From Symsagittifera roscoffensis (lineage: Eukaryota > Xenacoelomorpha > Acoela > Convolutidae): a stretch of DNA of 64,000 nucleotides. The DNA is taken from positions 5,299,954 through 5,363,953 of the forward strand of contig NC_087066.1 of assembly GCF_963678635.1 (NCBI RefSeq). The letters run 5' to 3'. The position numbers were made by a program, and so were the translations under genes. The first letter of the stretch is position 1, and every line of letters begins with the position of its first letter. Under the pieces are notes generated by a model that was given only the letters and a program-made list of their open reading frames with translations, did no database searches and had not been told where the DNA came from. Below, in pieces: positions 21,901 to 31,634 of the stretch.

Positions 21901-24620
21901 TAATTTAGCCAGAGCAAACACTTTGGGTTTTTATGTGTCTTGAAGTAGAGTTTTCGTTTAAATTGATTTTTTAAGTGTCATTAGACGTAGTTCATTAGAA
22001 GAAAAAGTTTCGATTGGAAAGGTTTTACACAAGAGTTTCCAAAAATGTTTGTCTCTGAAAGGAACAAACAACATCAAAGAGTACTGTGCAATGAAACTCG
22101 CAGAAATGAGACTATAAGGCAACTCGCTGTAAAATTAGAATTTTTGATACGAAAAGCATATTCTCTAAATACTTACGATTATAAAAACCTGAAAATGACA
22201 AAAGTTCTCATTATAATTTTAACACCACAATTAAGAAAATAGCATTAGAAAAGAGAGCATGACATCAATCATCAAATCGCGAACCAGATATTGATTTCAT
22301 CTCATAGACAAACCAGAACAAGCTGAAATCACAATGAAACTGGAAAAAAAACAGAAAATTTAAAGTTTTAACGAGTCAAAAAAGACAATTACGTCACACA
22401 TAAACGACATTCAAGACACCGATAGTGAATTAGCAGAAAAAATCCTACATATTTCTGTTTGTGTAGATCATGCTTCTGTTGATCTTAACTGGTTCTATAA
22501 ACTGCAAATTTTTATAAAACTTTTCAACCCTAAATTGTAAGAATTCATTTTCAATGTCTTCAGATCATCAAATGCCCTTCAATTTTAAGATTGTCAAATG
22601 CCCTCTTTTTCTTCAAAACTTGACAAACTTATCTTTAGCTGATATTTTGCCTAGAAATGGCAGCTGCTCTTGCAGACTGTTATTAATTTTCTGTAAAACT
22701 TAACACAAGTTGAGAAAATGGTTCACTGCTGCCAACAGTTAAGCTACGCCGCCACAATCGCCTCAAATTTTGATTATTTACCACAAAACTCCATTCCACA
22801 TACAATTCTAAACCAGGTCAAACGTTCATTTGTCTGAACGATACAAACCAATCAATCTGATTAATGTAATTAACCAGGACACAAAAATGAGAAGCAAAAA
22901 CTTCGAATTGGAAGAATTTATATATCGTGTCCCTTGTTTTTAAGTTAAGCTTATCAAAATTCTAAGTAGAGGGTCTTCTAATTTATGCGTGCAAGCTTAC
23001 GTTCATTTACAAAATGCTAGAATAGGGTTCCTTCAAATATTAAGGACCCTTTTCTTAAGATTTTGCTTTACATGAGGGCCCCCCTGAGGAGGGATCCTCC
23101 TAAGGATCCGGGACACGATTCAAAACTACTTGTGCTCGAGGTGGGTTTTATTCTACAGACAATTTTTTTAAACTCAGTCGAAAGATATTAATGCCCATAA
23201 TTCAGAATTGAAAAGATATTTTCACATTTGGGCTCATCTGTAATGTTATGGTGGTTTAGAGATTACCAATATTTCCAATCTGGGATAAAAATAGCGCGGT
23301 CTATTTTGCACTTTTTTATGCGTGAACATTTTTCATCAGTCTAAGAAATTCTTCCAAATTGGTAGAAGCAGGCTATTTGTCATAAATGCTAACATAAATA
23401 GTAGTGATATTTTTTAATTCGGTCCTAACTTAAGCGTGAGGGGGATGGTTCTCATGAAAGTCTAATATTTTGAAATGTTCTTTTTAAAAAAATTTCATCA
23501 ATTTTGATTCAAAAAAACAGCACCCCATAGACCTTAAATGGCAGTCGGAATATTCAGGGCTTCAACCTGATATGAGCAGTCTTATTGTTCCAACGTTCCA
23601 AGACAGTGAGGAATATATATGCTTGGGGTGGTTTTTTTGTTCAAACCGATTTTACTAAAGTTGACATCATAAGGGTATCAATCTTTGGAGTTGCTATGAA
23701 TTTTTTGTCAAAAACGCTACCTTAAGAGTAATTTTTTTGAGAAAAGAAACCAAACGAAAAACAGACTGCTTTTAAGCGTAGAAATGGCTTTAATAGCGAT
23801 GTCAACAATGTTTTGGAAAAACGTTACGTCAAATTAGTTTTTATTTTGGAAAAAAAACCACACGAAAAGCAGACTCATTTAGAATCCAGAACTAGTATGA
23901 TTGTTCCGGCTATTTTTGATAAAATAATTGTGCTCGGTTGGATTTTTTTCCAGGCATGTTTTGATTTTTACTATTTTGCCCAGAATTTTTAGTATATTTC
24001 AAAAGTTATTGTTTCCTGAGCTCAAAATTAAAAAGATATGCCACCTGTGATCATATTTTCGGACGTTAAGGGGGTTCAATTATAGCCAATTTGCGCAAAT
24101 TAGTACAATTAACGGGCGATATATTTCATGCTATTAACACAGTGGAGAATAAATTGCTCTTAGAAATGGTTTTAAATGGAATTGAGGCGAGCTATTTTCA
24201 ATTCAACTTCTCAATAAGCAAAATATATCCCTTTGTACTTTAAACAGTGTATGGGGCGATGATTTAAAAAAACTAATTTTTCTTTGTTTTTTTAAATGTC
24301 ACTCAATTTCTGAAAACTTTCACTACTCCAAATACGTTAAAATGCAATGAGAACATTCAAAGCTTCACCCTAGAACGCGCAGTCTTATTCTATTTGTCAG
24401 CAATGTAAAGCAACTTTTATATTTAGGTGTAGAAATGGCTTTAATAGCAATGAGCGATGTAGTGATTTTATCCTACGGAACGTACGGAGATTTTGGAGCT
24501 CTACTGGGAAAAGACAAAAAACAAGTTCTGTACCCAAAATCACACAAAGCGCACGACGAAACAGGAGTCAATCAAGGCTTGCCTAGATTTATGCCCATAT
24601 CATGGAAGAAAACAAAATGA
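9518..24620 (+). CDS. GT11 alpha-1,2-fucosyltransferase-like gene, five coding exons
   Basis: The product would be a Golgi type II membrane glycosyltransferase moving fucose from GDP-fucose to a galactose-type acceptor. Exons joined in phase are 9518-9962, 13326-13490, 20358-20595, 20912-21053 and 24427-24620, about 393 codons from the ATG at 9521. Visible: a short cytoplasmic tail, a membrane anchor at residues 11-29, GLGNE (91-95, the family's G-x-G-N donor-site motif), VHMRM (246-250, where GT11 enzymes usually have H-x-R-R-x-D), and the C-terminal SDVVILSYGTYGDFGALLG motif (339-357). Sequons N-V-S, N-C-S, N-C-S and N-V-S fit a lumenal domain. Odd points: a one-base frameshift in exon 3, a missing second Arg in the motif, and a GC-AG intron. 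It is either a real gene with a sequence error or a recent pseudogene. Confidence 0.85.
10345..10436. repeat. Poly-C/poly-G fold-back
   Basis: Outer arms TTGGATCTAC and GTAGATCCAA pair exactly. Inside are a run of about 15 C and a second hairpin (CCCCCCTTTC...GAAAGGGGG). It looks like a tiny fold-back insertion. Confidence 0.6.
11730..12882. repeat. 22-bp minisatellite, about 52 units, each with TGACTCA
   Basis: Units share CCCTGGTTGACTCAT and then end in either GTATCTA (type A) or TTAACGA (type B). A and B alternate irregularly. Marker variants (ACTACACTGG, CTACCATGG) recur exactly 374 bp apart (17 units; for example 12011 and 12385, 12055 and 12429), showing higher-order duplication. Edge units are diverged and keep TCGAC where the core has TTGAC or TCTAC, which points to an ancestral TCGAC-containing unit. 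Confidence 0.95.
13326..13490 (+). CDS. Fucosyltransferase coding exon 2
   Basis: The acceptor CGTTTTTAG ends at 13325 and the donor G|GTGAG starts at 13491; phase 1 at both ends, 165 bp. It codes for an acidic/basic linker ending in PHWPTFLPFFVN, which continues in frame into exon 3. Confidence 0.85.
13700..13885. repeat. Dispersed repeat, copy 1
   Basis: A segment with AATTTGCTCAG...TTTGTAAAAT...GAGGTTGAGGTTG matches a diverged copy at about 15310-15485 in the same orientation. It is probably an old interspersed element with no coding content. Confidence 0.5.
14503..14575 (-). repeat. tRNA-derived relic (SINE head or tRNA pseudogene)
   Basis: On the minus strand an A-box-like TGGCGCAAAGGGCAGC is followed about 35 bases later by a B-box-like GGATTGGATCC inside an imperfect T-arm (CTGG...CCCAG). 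Spacing fits a pol III internal promoter. The acceptor stem does not close, so an intact tRNA is unlikely. Confidence 0.4.
15310..15485. repeat. Dispersed repeat, copy 2
   Basis: Diverged direct copy of the segment at about 13700-13885 (shared AATTTGCTCAG, CGTAAAAT and GAGGTTGAGGTTG blocks). Confidence 0.5.
15580..15888. repeat. Long fold-back element, arms about 145 bp
   Basis: The left arm (about 15580-15728) and right arm (about 15738-15888) are inverted copies around a loop of about 8-10 bases. Paired landmarks are CAGGCCAATTTGATA, ACATTGCTAGAT, TTATCCCAAATTGGCCAA and the AACCCCAACTTTACA block nearest the loop, with mismatches mainly in the outer part. There is no ORF across it. It is a MITE-like or hairpin-RNA-forming element. 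Confidence 0.75.
19432..19765. repeat. Second 22-bp minisatellite, about 15 units
   Basis: The unit is built from CGACTGTGCTCGACC followed by TATGTTT; one unit (near 19624) carries a short deletion. Because 22 is not a multiple of three and the unit has no stop in any phase, all three forward frames are open with the same repeating peptide. That explains three overlapping long ORFs here, which are not taken as genes. Flanking DNA to about 19.93 kb has degenerate copies. Confidence 0.95.
20358..20595 (+). CDS. Fucosyltransferase coding exon 3, carries a one-base frameshift
   Basis: The acceptor GACATTTTAG ends at 20357. The first half reads AHFAEFRSRIFF...VVYVHMRM. The second half, one frame over, reads GHLRGHKWGPEVFF...NVSNTYN, clearly coding and in phase with exon 4. 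The switch falls near 20497-20503, within the GDP-fucose-binding motif. Exon total is one base short of what the gene needs to keep frame. The donor is C|GCAAGT at 20596. Confidence 0.8.
20596..20911 (+). other. Intron 3, GC-AG type
   Basis: The 5' splice site is GCAAGT, the usual strong consensus of GC-AG introns, and the 3' site is TATATTTTAG. Both sides are phase 0 and reading continues as NTYN|NPVFYVVG. There is no GT alternative that keeps the frame. Confidence 0.75.
20912..21053 (+). CDS. Fucosyltransferase coding exon 4
   Basis: Reads NPVFYVVGHTDSDVANFL...APFETKMLKRKTYE: a beta-strand plus helix pattern like the 'NPIFIVFSDD' region of GT11 enzymes. Donor G|GTTTG at 21054, phase 1. Confidence 0.85.
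21124..23119. mobile_element. Inverted-repeat-bounded element of about 2 kb inside intron 4
   Basis: The left end carries ATCGTGTCCCGGATTC followed by a GGGAGG-TCCT region, a G run of 11 and CACGTAAAG. The right end is the reverse complement with changes (ATCGTGTCCCGGATCC, TCCTCAGGGGGG, CATGTAAAG). Arms reach roughly 75 bp. The G-rich phrase is tandemly repeated inside the left arm (21150-21300), and ATCGTGTCCC recurs at about 22927. No transposase ORF was found. It is probably a non-autonomous DNA element; the target duplication is not clear. Confidence 0.55.
23776..23806 (+). repeat. Relic copy of the exon 5 start within intron 4
   Basis: The phrase GTAGAAATGGCTTTAATAGC, which is the start of exon 5 at 24429, also occurs here about 650 bp earlier, followed by GATGTC instead of AATGAG. 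It has no AG acceptor directly before it. Confidence 0.6.
24427..24620 (+). CDS. Fucosyltransferase coding exon 5 (C-terminal motif and stop)
   Basis: The acceptor ATATTTAG ends at 24426. It codes for GVEMALIAMSDVV...GALLG...KQVLYP, the conserved GT11 C-terminal block, and ends at TGA 24618-24620. Confidence 0.88.
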
Positions 24621-26250
24621 GATAATGTTTTTTTTTCAAATCGTTTACAGCAATAATAGCCTAGCATACAATTATCCGGGTCAGGGTCTGCAAATTATGT
24701 CCGGATTTCTTAAGTTCATCCAAAACTTCAAATTATAGCTCAATTTTTAAGTATAGTCATCTTGATAAAATGTCCAAAACGTGATTCTGATGTTGTTTGC
24801 TATACCAACGTTTCAAAATTTTTAGGGACAGAAAAACTTTACAGGTTTCGCAAAAATTTTGAATCAGTTGTGAGTATCTGCATCTTATCGTGCCGGTCTC
24901 GAAATGTTTTTATTCGCAAAAATCACACTTTTCACCTATCTGAAAATTTTGGAAATAGTGTTTTGTTGCGATAGTTCGGATATAAAACTTGAGCCTTGAC
25001 CCGAGTAAAGAAAATCATTTTTTAAAATCATTACAACAATCATAATAAAATATTTTCAAGCTTTTAAATATACAACAGGTGTTTTTACTCGTCTATCAGT
25101 TTAATATTGTTTTGGCTCTTGATTGTTTTCCTGCAAATGAATTTAAAATTTGATCTGATACTTTTATTGCGTGTTGATTTGATGCTTGTCTGATGATTGT
25201 CTGAGCGATCGTCAGTTAACCTCCAAAGTCGGCTGAAGTCATCTTTGGCTTAATTTCTGATTTATTTGTTCTTCCAGACTCAGAAAAAAAAACAAAGTAA
25301 CCTCCATCCTCAACGTTCTTTTTAGAAACCAGTTGAAAAATGGAGCTAAATGGTACAAGCCCCGACGTTTTTCTTTTCAGAAAACCTACTGTGCAGACAC
25401 TAATGAACTCTCCAAAAACACCACAACGACCTTATTTTGACAAGAATTTCACCGCTGCAGTCATTTTTTGGAATTAAAACAAGTCAAATGTTTGTGTCCC
25501 CTCTGAATCTTTTTCTTTTTCCTGATCCTTGAAACAAAACTTCGACCTTACAACTTCACAGCGTCAGAGACCTGCCGTAACATTTCCTCCTAGAAAATTG
25601 ATCCCCCCCCTAGAAATAATAAAATCTTCAATTCATGTGCGAGTAAAACATTGTTGTAGAAAGGTTTTTATGTGAATTATATCTTTTATTATTTTTGATT
25701 TCCCTAATTACCCAAACTTTTTATAAAAAAAAACAAATTTACTTTACTCTCAAATATGACGTCTAAAGAATCCAAACTTTATACCCCTAATTAGATTAGG
25801 GGAGAAAGACTTCATTTATCTAACTAAGTCTAATATTAAACAAATTTAAATAATAAAAATAAGAATTATGTTAAAACACTTCGAATAAATGTTAATGTAC
25901 TTTGAGTGATACAAAGCCAGGTACTAATTAGAGAGTCTAAACCTATCGGAAAATATGTCATCCATGTGAATATATAGCCAAATACCCACTTTTCCCTTCA
26001 AAGGGCGAATGTAACTAGATAGTGGTTCAGGTACCGGGTCAAACAAAAAGAAAAGACACAAAAAAATGAATTTAGATAAAATCATCCGAACGAAACGCTT
26101 ATAATTATGTGCAGCGTAACGCTATAAAATTTTCATGGACATTCACACAACTGCAAAAATGTACACTAATTTAACCAACTAAGAAAACTCAGAAGAATAA
26201 ACCTGTGCGTTTGTAGGGGTTTTTGTTGGCTCCTGTGGGCTTTTGGCTCC
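24621..26250. other. 3' flank; no gene seen
   Basis: AT-rich sequence. A possible AATAAA-type signal lies near 25850, but many are expected by chance. A run of nine C occurs near 25606. No coding exon was recognised. Confidence 0.5.
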
Positions 26251-26255
26251 TAACC

Positions 26256-26459
26256 CTAATGACTCCTTTTGCCGGAATATCTGGGAATACTGGTGTCTGC
26301 CTGTGCTTCTAAATTAACCATTCGGAGCCTCTTGATGTTTGAAGAAGGGCTAATTGTCTGCCCATCTAGGAGCACCAGTGACGGCTGTTGAGTTTCTCTC
26401 AATGAAATTGTAACAATAGAGGATAAACTAGCGCTGTATGAATCGTCAGCGTGATCCAC
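26256..26459 (-). pseudogene. Short unrecognised ORF left of the direct repeat
   Basis: Open for 67 codons, with a Ser/Thr-rich, mildly polar product and no recognisable motif. GC is higher than in its flanks, as in the other broken ORFs of the 27-39 kb block. Whether it belongs to that block is unknown. Confidence 0.25.
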
Positions 26460-26554
26460 GCCCTGATTTCAAGTCGAAACATTTTTTCAACAAAAGGTTT
26501 CTGCTTTGTCGAAGGGTACATTTTCTGAAACAATGCCAGTACACATGTCATTTT

Positions 26555-26790
26555 TGAGATCGAGGTCTCTAGAATAACCTGTTTGATAGTGGAAGCGATA
26601 CGTGGAATTTCTGTGATTTTCTTCGACTTATATATGGCCTCTTTGCGTATCGTGCATTCAATTGTCTGTTCTTATGGACTCATTTTTTTCACTTTTTTCA
26701 CCTTCCAGTGTGACATTCGCTCTGAAATTACACAGTGACGGAGCATAGAAAAATTCCCTATTGACGACTGGCTGACGTCAGTTACCTTGA
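26555..26790. repeat. Diverged direct repeat, left copy
   Basis: GATCGAGGTCTCTAGA...ACCTGTTT...ATTCAAT-GTCTG...CACCTTCCAG aligns by eye with 40285-40490 in the same orientation at roughly 70-75% identity over about 200 bp. The two copies bracket the unrecognised coding block. They could be old LTRs, or two copies of an ordinary interspersed repeat. Confidence 0.55.
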
Positions 26791-27419
26791 TTCTACTCGT
26801 TTTAAACCCTATTGACCTAGCCAGATGATTTTCTGATCTGCTTAAGTGCTAACTATCGTGTTAGCATTTTTAAGCCCTCAGCCAAAAGACTTTAAATCAA
26901 CTTTCGTTTAAATGCGAAAAATAAGCTCATAGCTGCGTCTAGGATTTCCAGACAACTTTAATAATACTGAAAACATGGCTGTAAACCACAATTAGAGATA
27001 TTTTTAGTGACAGCTATATATTACATTCATTAGAGATTAATTGACTCTTTCCTCGCCCGTAACTGCTCTGAAATACTAAATCAAAATCGAGTTAAGCTAA
27101 GTGCGTTCTGGGCATTAAAGCAGCTAAAATGTTTCCTAAAAGAGTCTCTGGGCATCGGGCCTCCAATTTTAACCTTTCCCGGAGATAACGTCGTCCCGAA
27201 TGTGCCACTGTACCTTGCGTTCACGCTCTCATCTACAAGTTAGCACCTTATCGTGTCGTCTTTTCACGATGAGAGTCTTCGTTTTTCTTTTACTTTTCTC
27301 TCTCTTGTTTCACCGTTTTTTGTCTCGAAATCGACTGTTGTGTAATTGACACATTGCTATTGTCAAATTAGCCGTTTCTCTTATTTCTTAAAAATATTTC
27401 AGTACATGTCAAAAATTTG

Positions 27420-27870
27420 ACAAATTAACATTCTGGAGCAATCTGAGTCTCCTTATCACTTCATACTCGCTATTAAGGCCTTTCACATATATTTCGTCGT
27501 GCACTGATGGTTCGGCTGTACCATCCGGGGGTATGATTAATACACCCCGGACAACGTCATTAATGTCCCCATTGAAAACTTAACTCCGAATTATCAACAA
27601 ATGATGTTCCAATGTTCTATCATGAACTTACAACCCACATCAGAAATTAAAGTTTATCTATGTTACCTCAACTCACCGCGTGTCGTTAATCGAATCATAC
27701 GACATCTTAACTGCCTTCCAAAATATTCACAAAAACATGCACCAAGAAGCTTGTCCCGGATAACATGTCTTTTCTCACTACTTACGTTATTCAACTACAA
27801 AAATTTACTATCGCCCTGCTTCTTTAAAAAATTTGGGATGTGGAATGGCCGCGCAGCCGTTAAAATTAGC
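27420..27870 (-). pseudogene. Broken unrecognised coding remains
   Basis: On the minus strand one frame reads through a coherent stretch (for example GDINDVVRGVLIIPPDG around 27.54 kb) broken by several stops. No family was recognised. It appears to be the far end of the minus-strand coding block. Confidence 0.3.
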
Positions 27871-28474
27871 TAAGAGTTACTCACCAAACATAATTGTTTA
27901 AAAATGCCTAAATTTTAAAACTAAGAAACTCTAAGACTAGGAAAAGGTAATGAGGTACCCACCCTTCTCGAGCGAGCGTACCCAAACCCTACCAGGTCGC
28001 CACAAAAAGAATAATTGTCCTATGCTGGTTAAAAATTTTCAATCAGATTTAAGTAAGATAAAATACTCACTTACACGCCTGTATTAATAAATAGTCATCA
28101 ACTAAAATTTGCGTTGATTTCTAACGTTTTAAATAGAAAATTATAACACTTTCGACATCTGATCTGACCAGGTTCTAAGCAAATGAAAAAGCTTAAAGTT
28201 TCAATAACCAAGCTTGGTTGGCTTGGTCATTTTTTCACAGCTTCTTTTTTCTCTTACCTTCCATCTTTACTGGTCTCCTCCATCCGTTCTTACTCCAGCG
28301 CCTCGTCTTCTTGTCCTTCACTTTCTCCCATCTCACTGTCCTCTAGCATCTTCTGCAGCATCTCGGCAGAGTTGCGAGCCATACCCAATTGTCATGATCC
28401 AACAATCTCTGCTTGTAACAGGTCAAGAGATCCACGTTCCTTTTCTGCTCCCCGTTCCTAGAGAAACTGTTGTG

Positions 28475-28687
28475 TTAGCACAAGCTAACGTTTCGCTCAA
28501 GTTCAGCTCGTAAGATCTCCTTCGTCTCGCTATCGTTCCTGCGAGAAATTCCAGCTACACGCTTCACAGCCGTCGTGACAGGGTTTCTATGAATCAAGAA
28601 AGCTCTTTTAAAGGCACCGGTCCTATATCTAATTGGAATGATTGGTAGGCTTTCCCCAGATCCCCACCTCTGCTTTCCCCAGATCAT
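28475..28687 (-). pseudogene. Broken ORF resembling the 29.5-30.0 kb segment
   Basis: A 70-codon ORF whose product shows by-eye similarity to the peptide read at about 29.5-30.0 kb on the same strand. Shared features are an I-P-x-x-x-R/K-x-x-x-G/S segment and, further on, E-N/R-N-V-S-L. It suggests an internal diverged duplication within the block. The family is unknown. Confidence 0.3.
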
Positions 28688-29399
28688 TTCAATTGCCTTG
28701 ATATCTTCACAATTGTAACAATTGTTCGCTCACGTCAGAAATGAGATTTAGAAAAATAGGCTTTACAAAACTGTTGGCTCAAGGATCAGGACGTATTTAA
28801 CTCACGAAGTATTGTCGTTAGGACCTTTAGGTCGCTTCACTGGTCGACCTGCCCAATCAAGGTGTTTTTCACTCCACTATTAACGCTCTCGCAAGAGTTC
28901 TCGGTGCTCTCTGTCATTAACAAGACATCTCTACTCAAATAGGTTGTTAATAGTTCAAATTGCGAATAGCAATTTGACGCTAGATCTGATTTCTGGTCCA
29001 CTTTCCCGCAATTTTGAAATCGATTCTTCTGATTTTCTGAATTTTCAATCAGTCGCTGCGATAAAACTGAGCATGAAATGGCCAATTCGAATTTTTTAAA
29101 ATCAATTTAAACGCAAAATCAAGATAAAGCTTCAAGATTTGACCGGCTGGCATATACTCCCCGGAATCAAGATGGATGGGCTAGTAGACTCCCCGGAATC
29201 AAGAAACAGTACCAATGGTCACTTACAGAAGTTTGCAGTCATGCAAAATTGTCATTATTTAGTTAAACAGTAATTAAAATTGGCATCTAACTGCACTTTG
29301 GATTTTAGCTTAAGAAACCGTTAAAAAGTTCTTTTTGATTTACTCAGTCAGAAAATTGTAAAGCAAAATTTGATATATGAAAAGATACATTATATTAGA

Positions 29400-31630
29400 T
29401 AACAATAGTTCACAGGTTAAAATCTTGTTTTTGTTCCCTCAGAATTCATCTGAGTTCACCCTCAAGCCCAAGTCTTTTATCGCTGCTAAAGAGAGAAGAA
29501 CTTTTCCCTGCGAATTTGACCTAAATCTTCCCATCTGCCTTCAAAGTATTGGCCCCAGCCGTACTTGGCTTCGTGACCTGCCTTGACAACCCCTCTTCAC
29601 ATCGGAGGTGATCACGATCTGTTCACATGCCTTCAATTGCTCTCTCTGCTCCTGCAGCCTCTCTAGATGGTTCAGCAGCTTTTTCATCTTGGACTCTCTA
29701 TTCAAGCAAAAGGAGTTGCGAAGGCTCAAGCTCACGTTCTCCGCTAGATCCTCTTCTAGTATAGACTCTCTAACCCTCGTGTTCCCATTGCGATGGGTAA
29801 TCAGCGGTTTCTTGAAAACCTTTTGCCCTATTTCTACCAGGAACAGACGATACTCCTTTTAATGCCTTTTCATGTGACCAAGTTGTACAACCAAGAGGTC
29901 TGTGTTGCCCTGAATCACAAAAAAAAAACTGTATTCCACTCCAGACGCGCTTCACTTCCATCGGAATGGCAATAACTTTGCAAGCAGTCTCAAACAACTC
30001 GGGTCTCATGTTTTAGTCCATAGCATGTATTACGTCCACTGTAGGCGCATTTGCCTCGGTACTTCGTCACATTTTCCTGGACCCATCGCAGTGCCAGCAT
30101 TGAGCTCACTGCGAAGTCGGTTACCTTCTGTTAGTGGTCGGGTAAAACTATCGCATGAATTTCTTCCACATCCCATATTAAGCAGGTATTGCTCTTCTCA
30201 AAATACCACACAGTCTCTGCCACACAATGACATGGGTAATCTCCATGCACCATCCACCTTGGGTCCAGGCACTGTTCCCCATATCTTTCTATGCAACTGA
30301 TGCGAGTGATGTGACATTCGTGCCAGCCGAACACAAAAAGGTATCTGAAAGTCCTCGTCGATCTTCACCCTCTACCCTCTGGCTGAACACTTCCACCAAC
30401 GACATATTCAACGGATAGTGGCTCCCGCAAAAGTTCGCCATCACTGATCCCACTATAAGATTCGGTCACTGCAAATCCCATCACTGCTTCTAAGCCGACA
30501 CAAGGATGAATCCTTGAGAGATCTGGACTTGAGGCAATCCAAGCCACTCACAGTCGATGTGGCACTCCCCGGCCAGTGCCAAGGCCTGTGGCCTGTGGTA
30601 GCCAAGGCAGTGCGGGAACTTCCCGTCTTAGGGATTTTCAACAGAGACTGCAAGCAAGGACACCCGAGTGCCCCGCGTCGGAGATGGAACCATCCACGTG
30701 GATGAATCTTTCATTACTTGACGTGTCTCCTCTTTTTCGTCTATCGATGGGAATTTGGTCGGTAATGCTCCACTTAGTTTCCTTCTCTGGATCTCACTTA
30801 CATTACACTCACCCAATTTCATAAAGTTTTCACCCGATATGTTTATCAAATCGCTTTTGGATCTCTCCTGGATCGCCCGAATGATTTTCGTTAACAAATC
30901 GTACGAGTTTTCCGACATTCTGTCCAAACTCACACACTGAGAACACTTGACCGATCAACACTTGTTGTATCCTCGCATCTAGTACCACCATGTGTGTAGG
31001 GTATTTGCTAATGCATTACGGTGCGGAGCTTGGTCCCACTAAATACTTTGAGCCAGCAGGCCTATGATTCCCCTCACTATCTTTCAGATTCATCTCATCT
31101 TCGAAAAATTCTCGAATGCCTCCGATTTTTTCTTCCGTCTGAAACGCTCCAGGAAACAATTTCACTCATAACTATCTAGCCAACTCAATGGCACGCTCCA
31201 GGTTATCCAATGACTCAATCGGGCTGAACATCCCGAAGCGGTCATCAGGTTCACTTTCGTTATTTTATGACAACCCGCAATGAGCTCCAATTCCTTCCAT
31301 ACAATTTTGCTAGCTGGCGATGGTACTCACTCAGTGTACTTAAGCAGTTGCCAGTCCCACACACATTTTCTTCAATTTCACAACCGGAAGCCAGGCAAGT
31401 GCCTTTCTCCATCCAATCACTCGGGTCGGATTCATCCTGCTCGAATACTTTCAAGGCCAACAGATGATGGATCACGGCCGAATCACTTAAACTCTCGACA
31501 TCATCCAGTTCTTACATCTGCGGTCACATCCCATATCAATCTTGCATTCGGATTAGGACACCGCGAAGTTACCATGCTCCCGTAATCAAACTGTTTTTCA
31601 AAGGACCCTCTTCCGACTTCTTTCACCCTA
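29400..31630 (-). pseudogene. Unrecognised long coding region, many stops and frameshifts
   Basis: Several minus-strand frames give protein-like segments in succession: 31475-31260 (71 codons with four Cys, CLASGCEIEENVCGTGNC), 30933-30628 (101 codons, charged, helical), 30547-30365, 30334-30131 (Cys/Trp-rich), 30009-29770 and 29735-29541 (LNHLERLQEQREQLKACEQ, coiled-coil-like). They alternate frame at short intervals, as in an old pseudogene. Cys-rich and heptad-like stretches would fit an extracellular or envelope-type protein, but I recognise no family. Plus-strand ORFs here are antisense shadows. Confidence 0.4.
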
Positions 31631-31634
31631 TTGT

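Larger units (their letters stand above)
21054..24426 (+). other. Intron 4
   Basis: GT...AG, 3,373 bp. It holds an inverted-repeat-bounded segment (about 21.12-23.12 kb) and a short relic of the exon 5 start near 23777. No other gene was recognised. Confidence 0.8.

Noticed and set aside
28183-28513. Plus-strand Ser/Leu-rich ORFs of 92 and 99 codons
   Set aside because: Two frames are open over the same stretch, low-complexity composition, and no motif; treated as antisense of the minus-strand remains.
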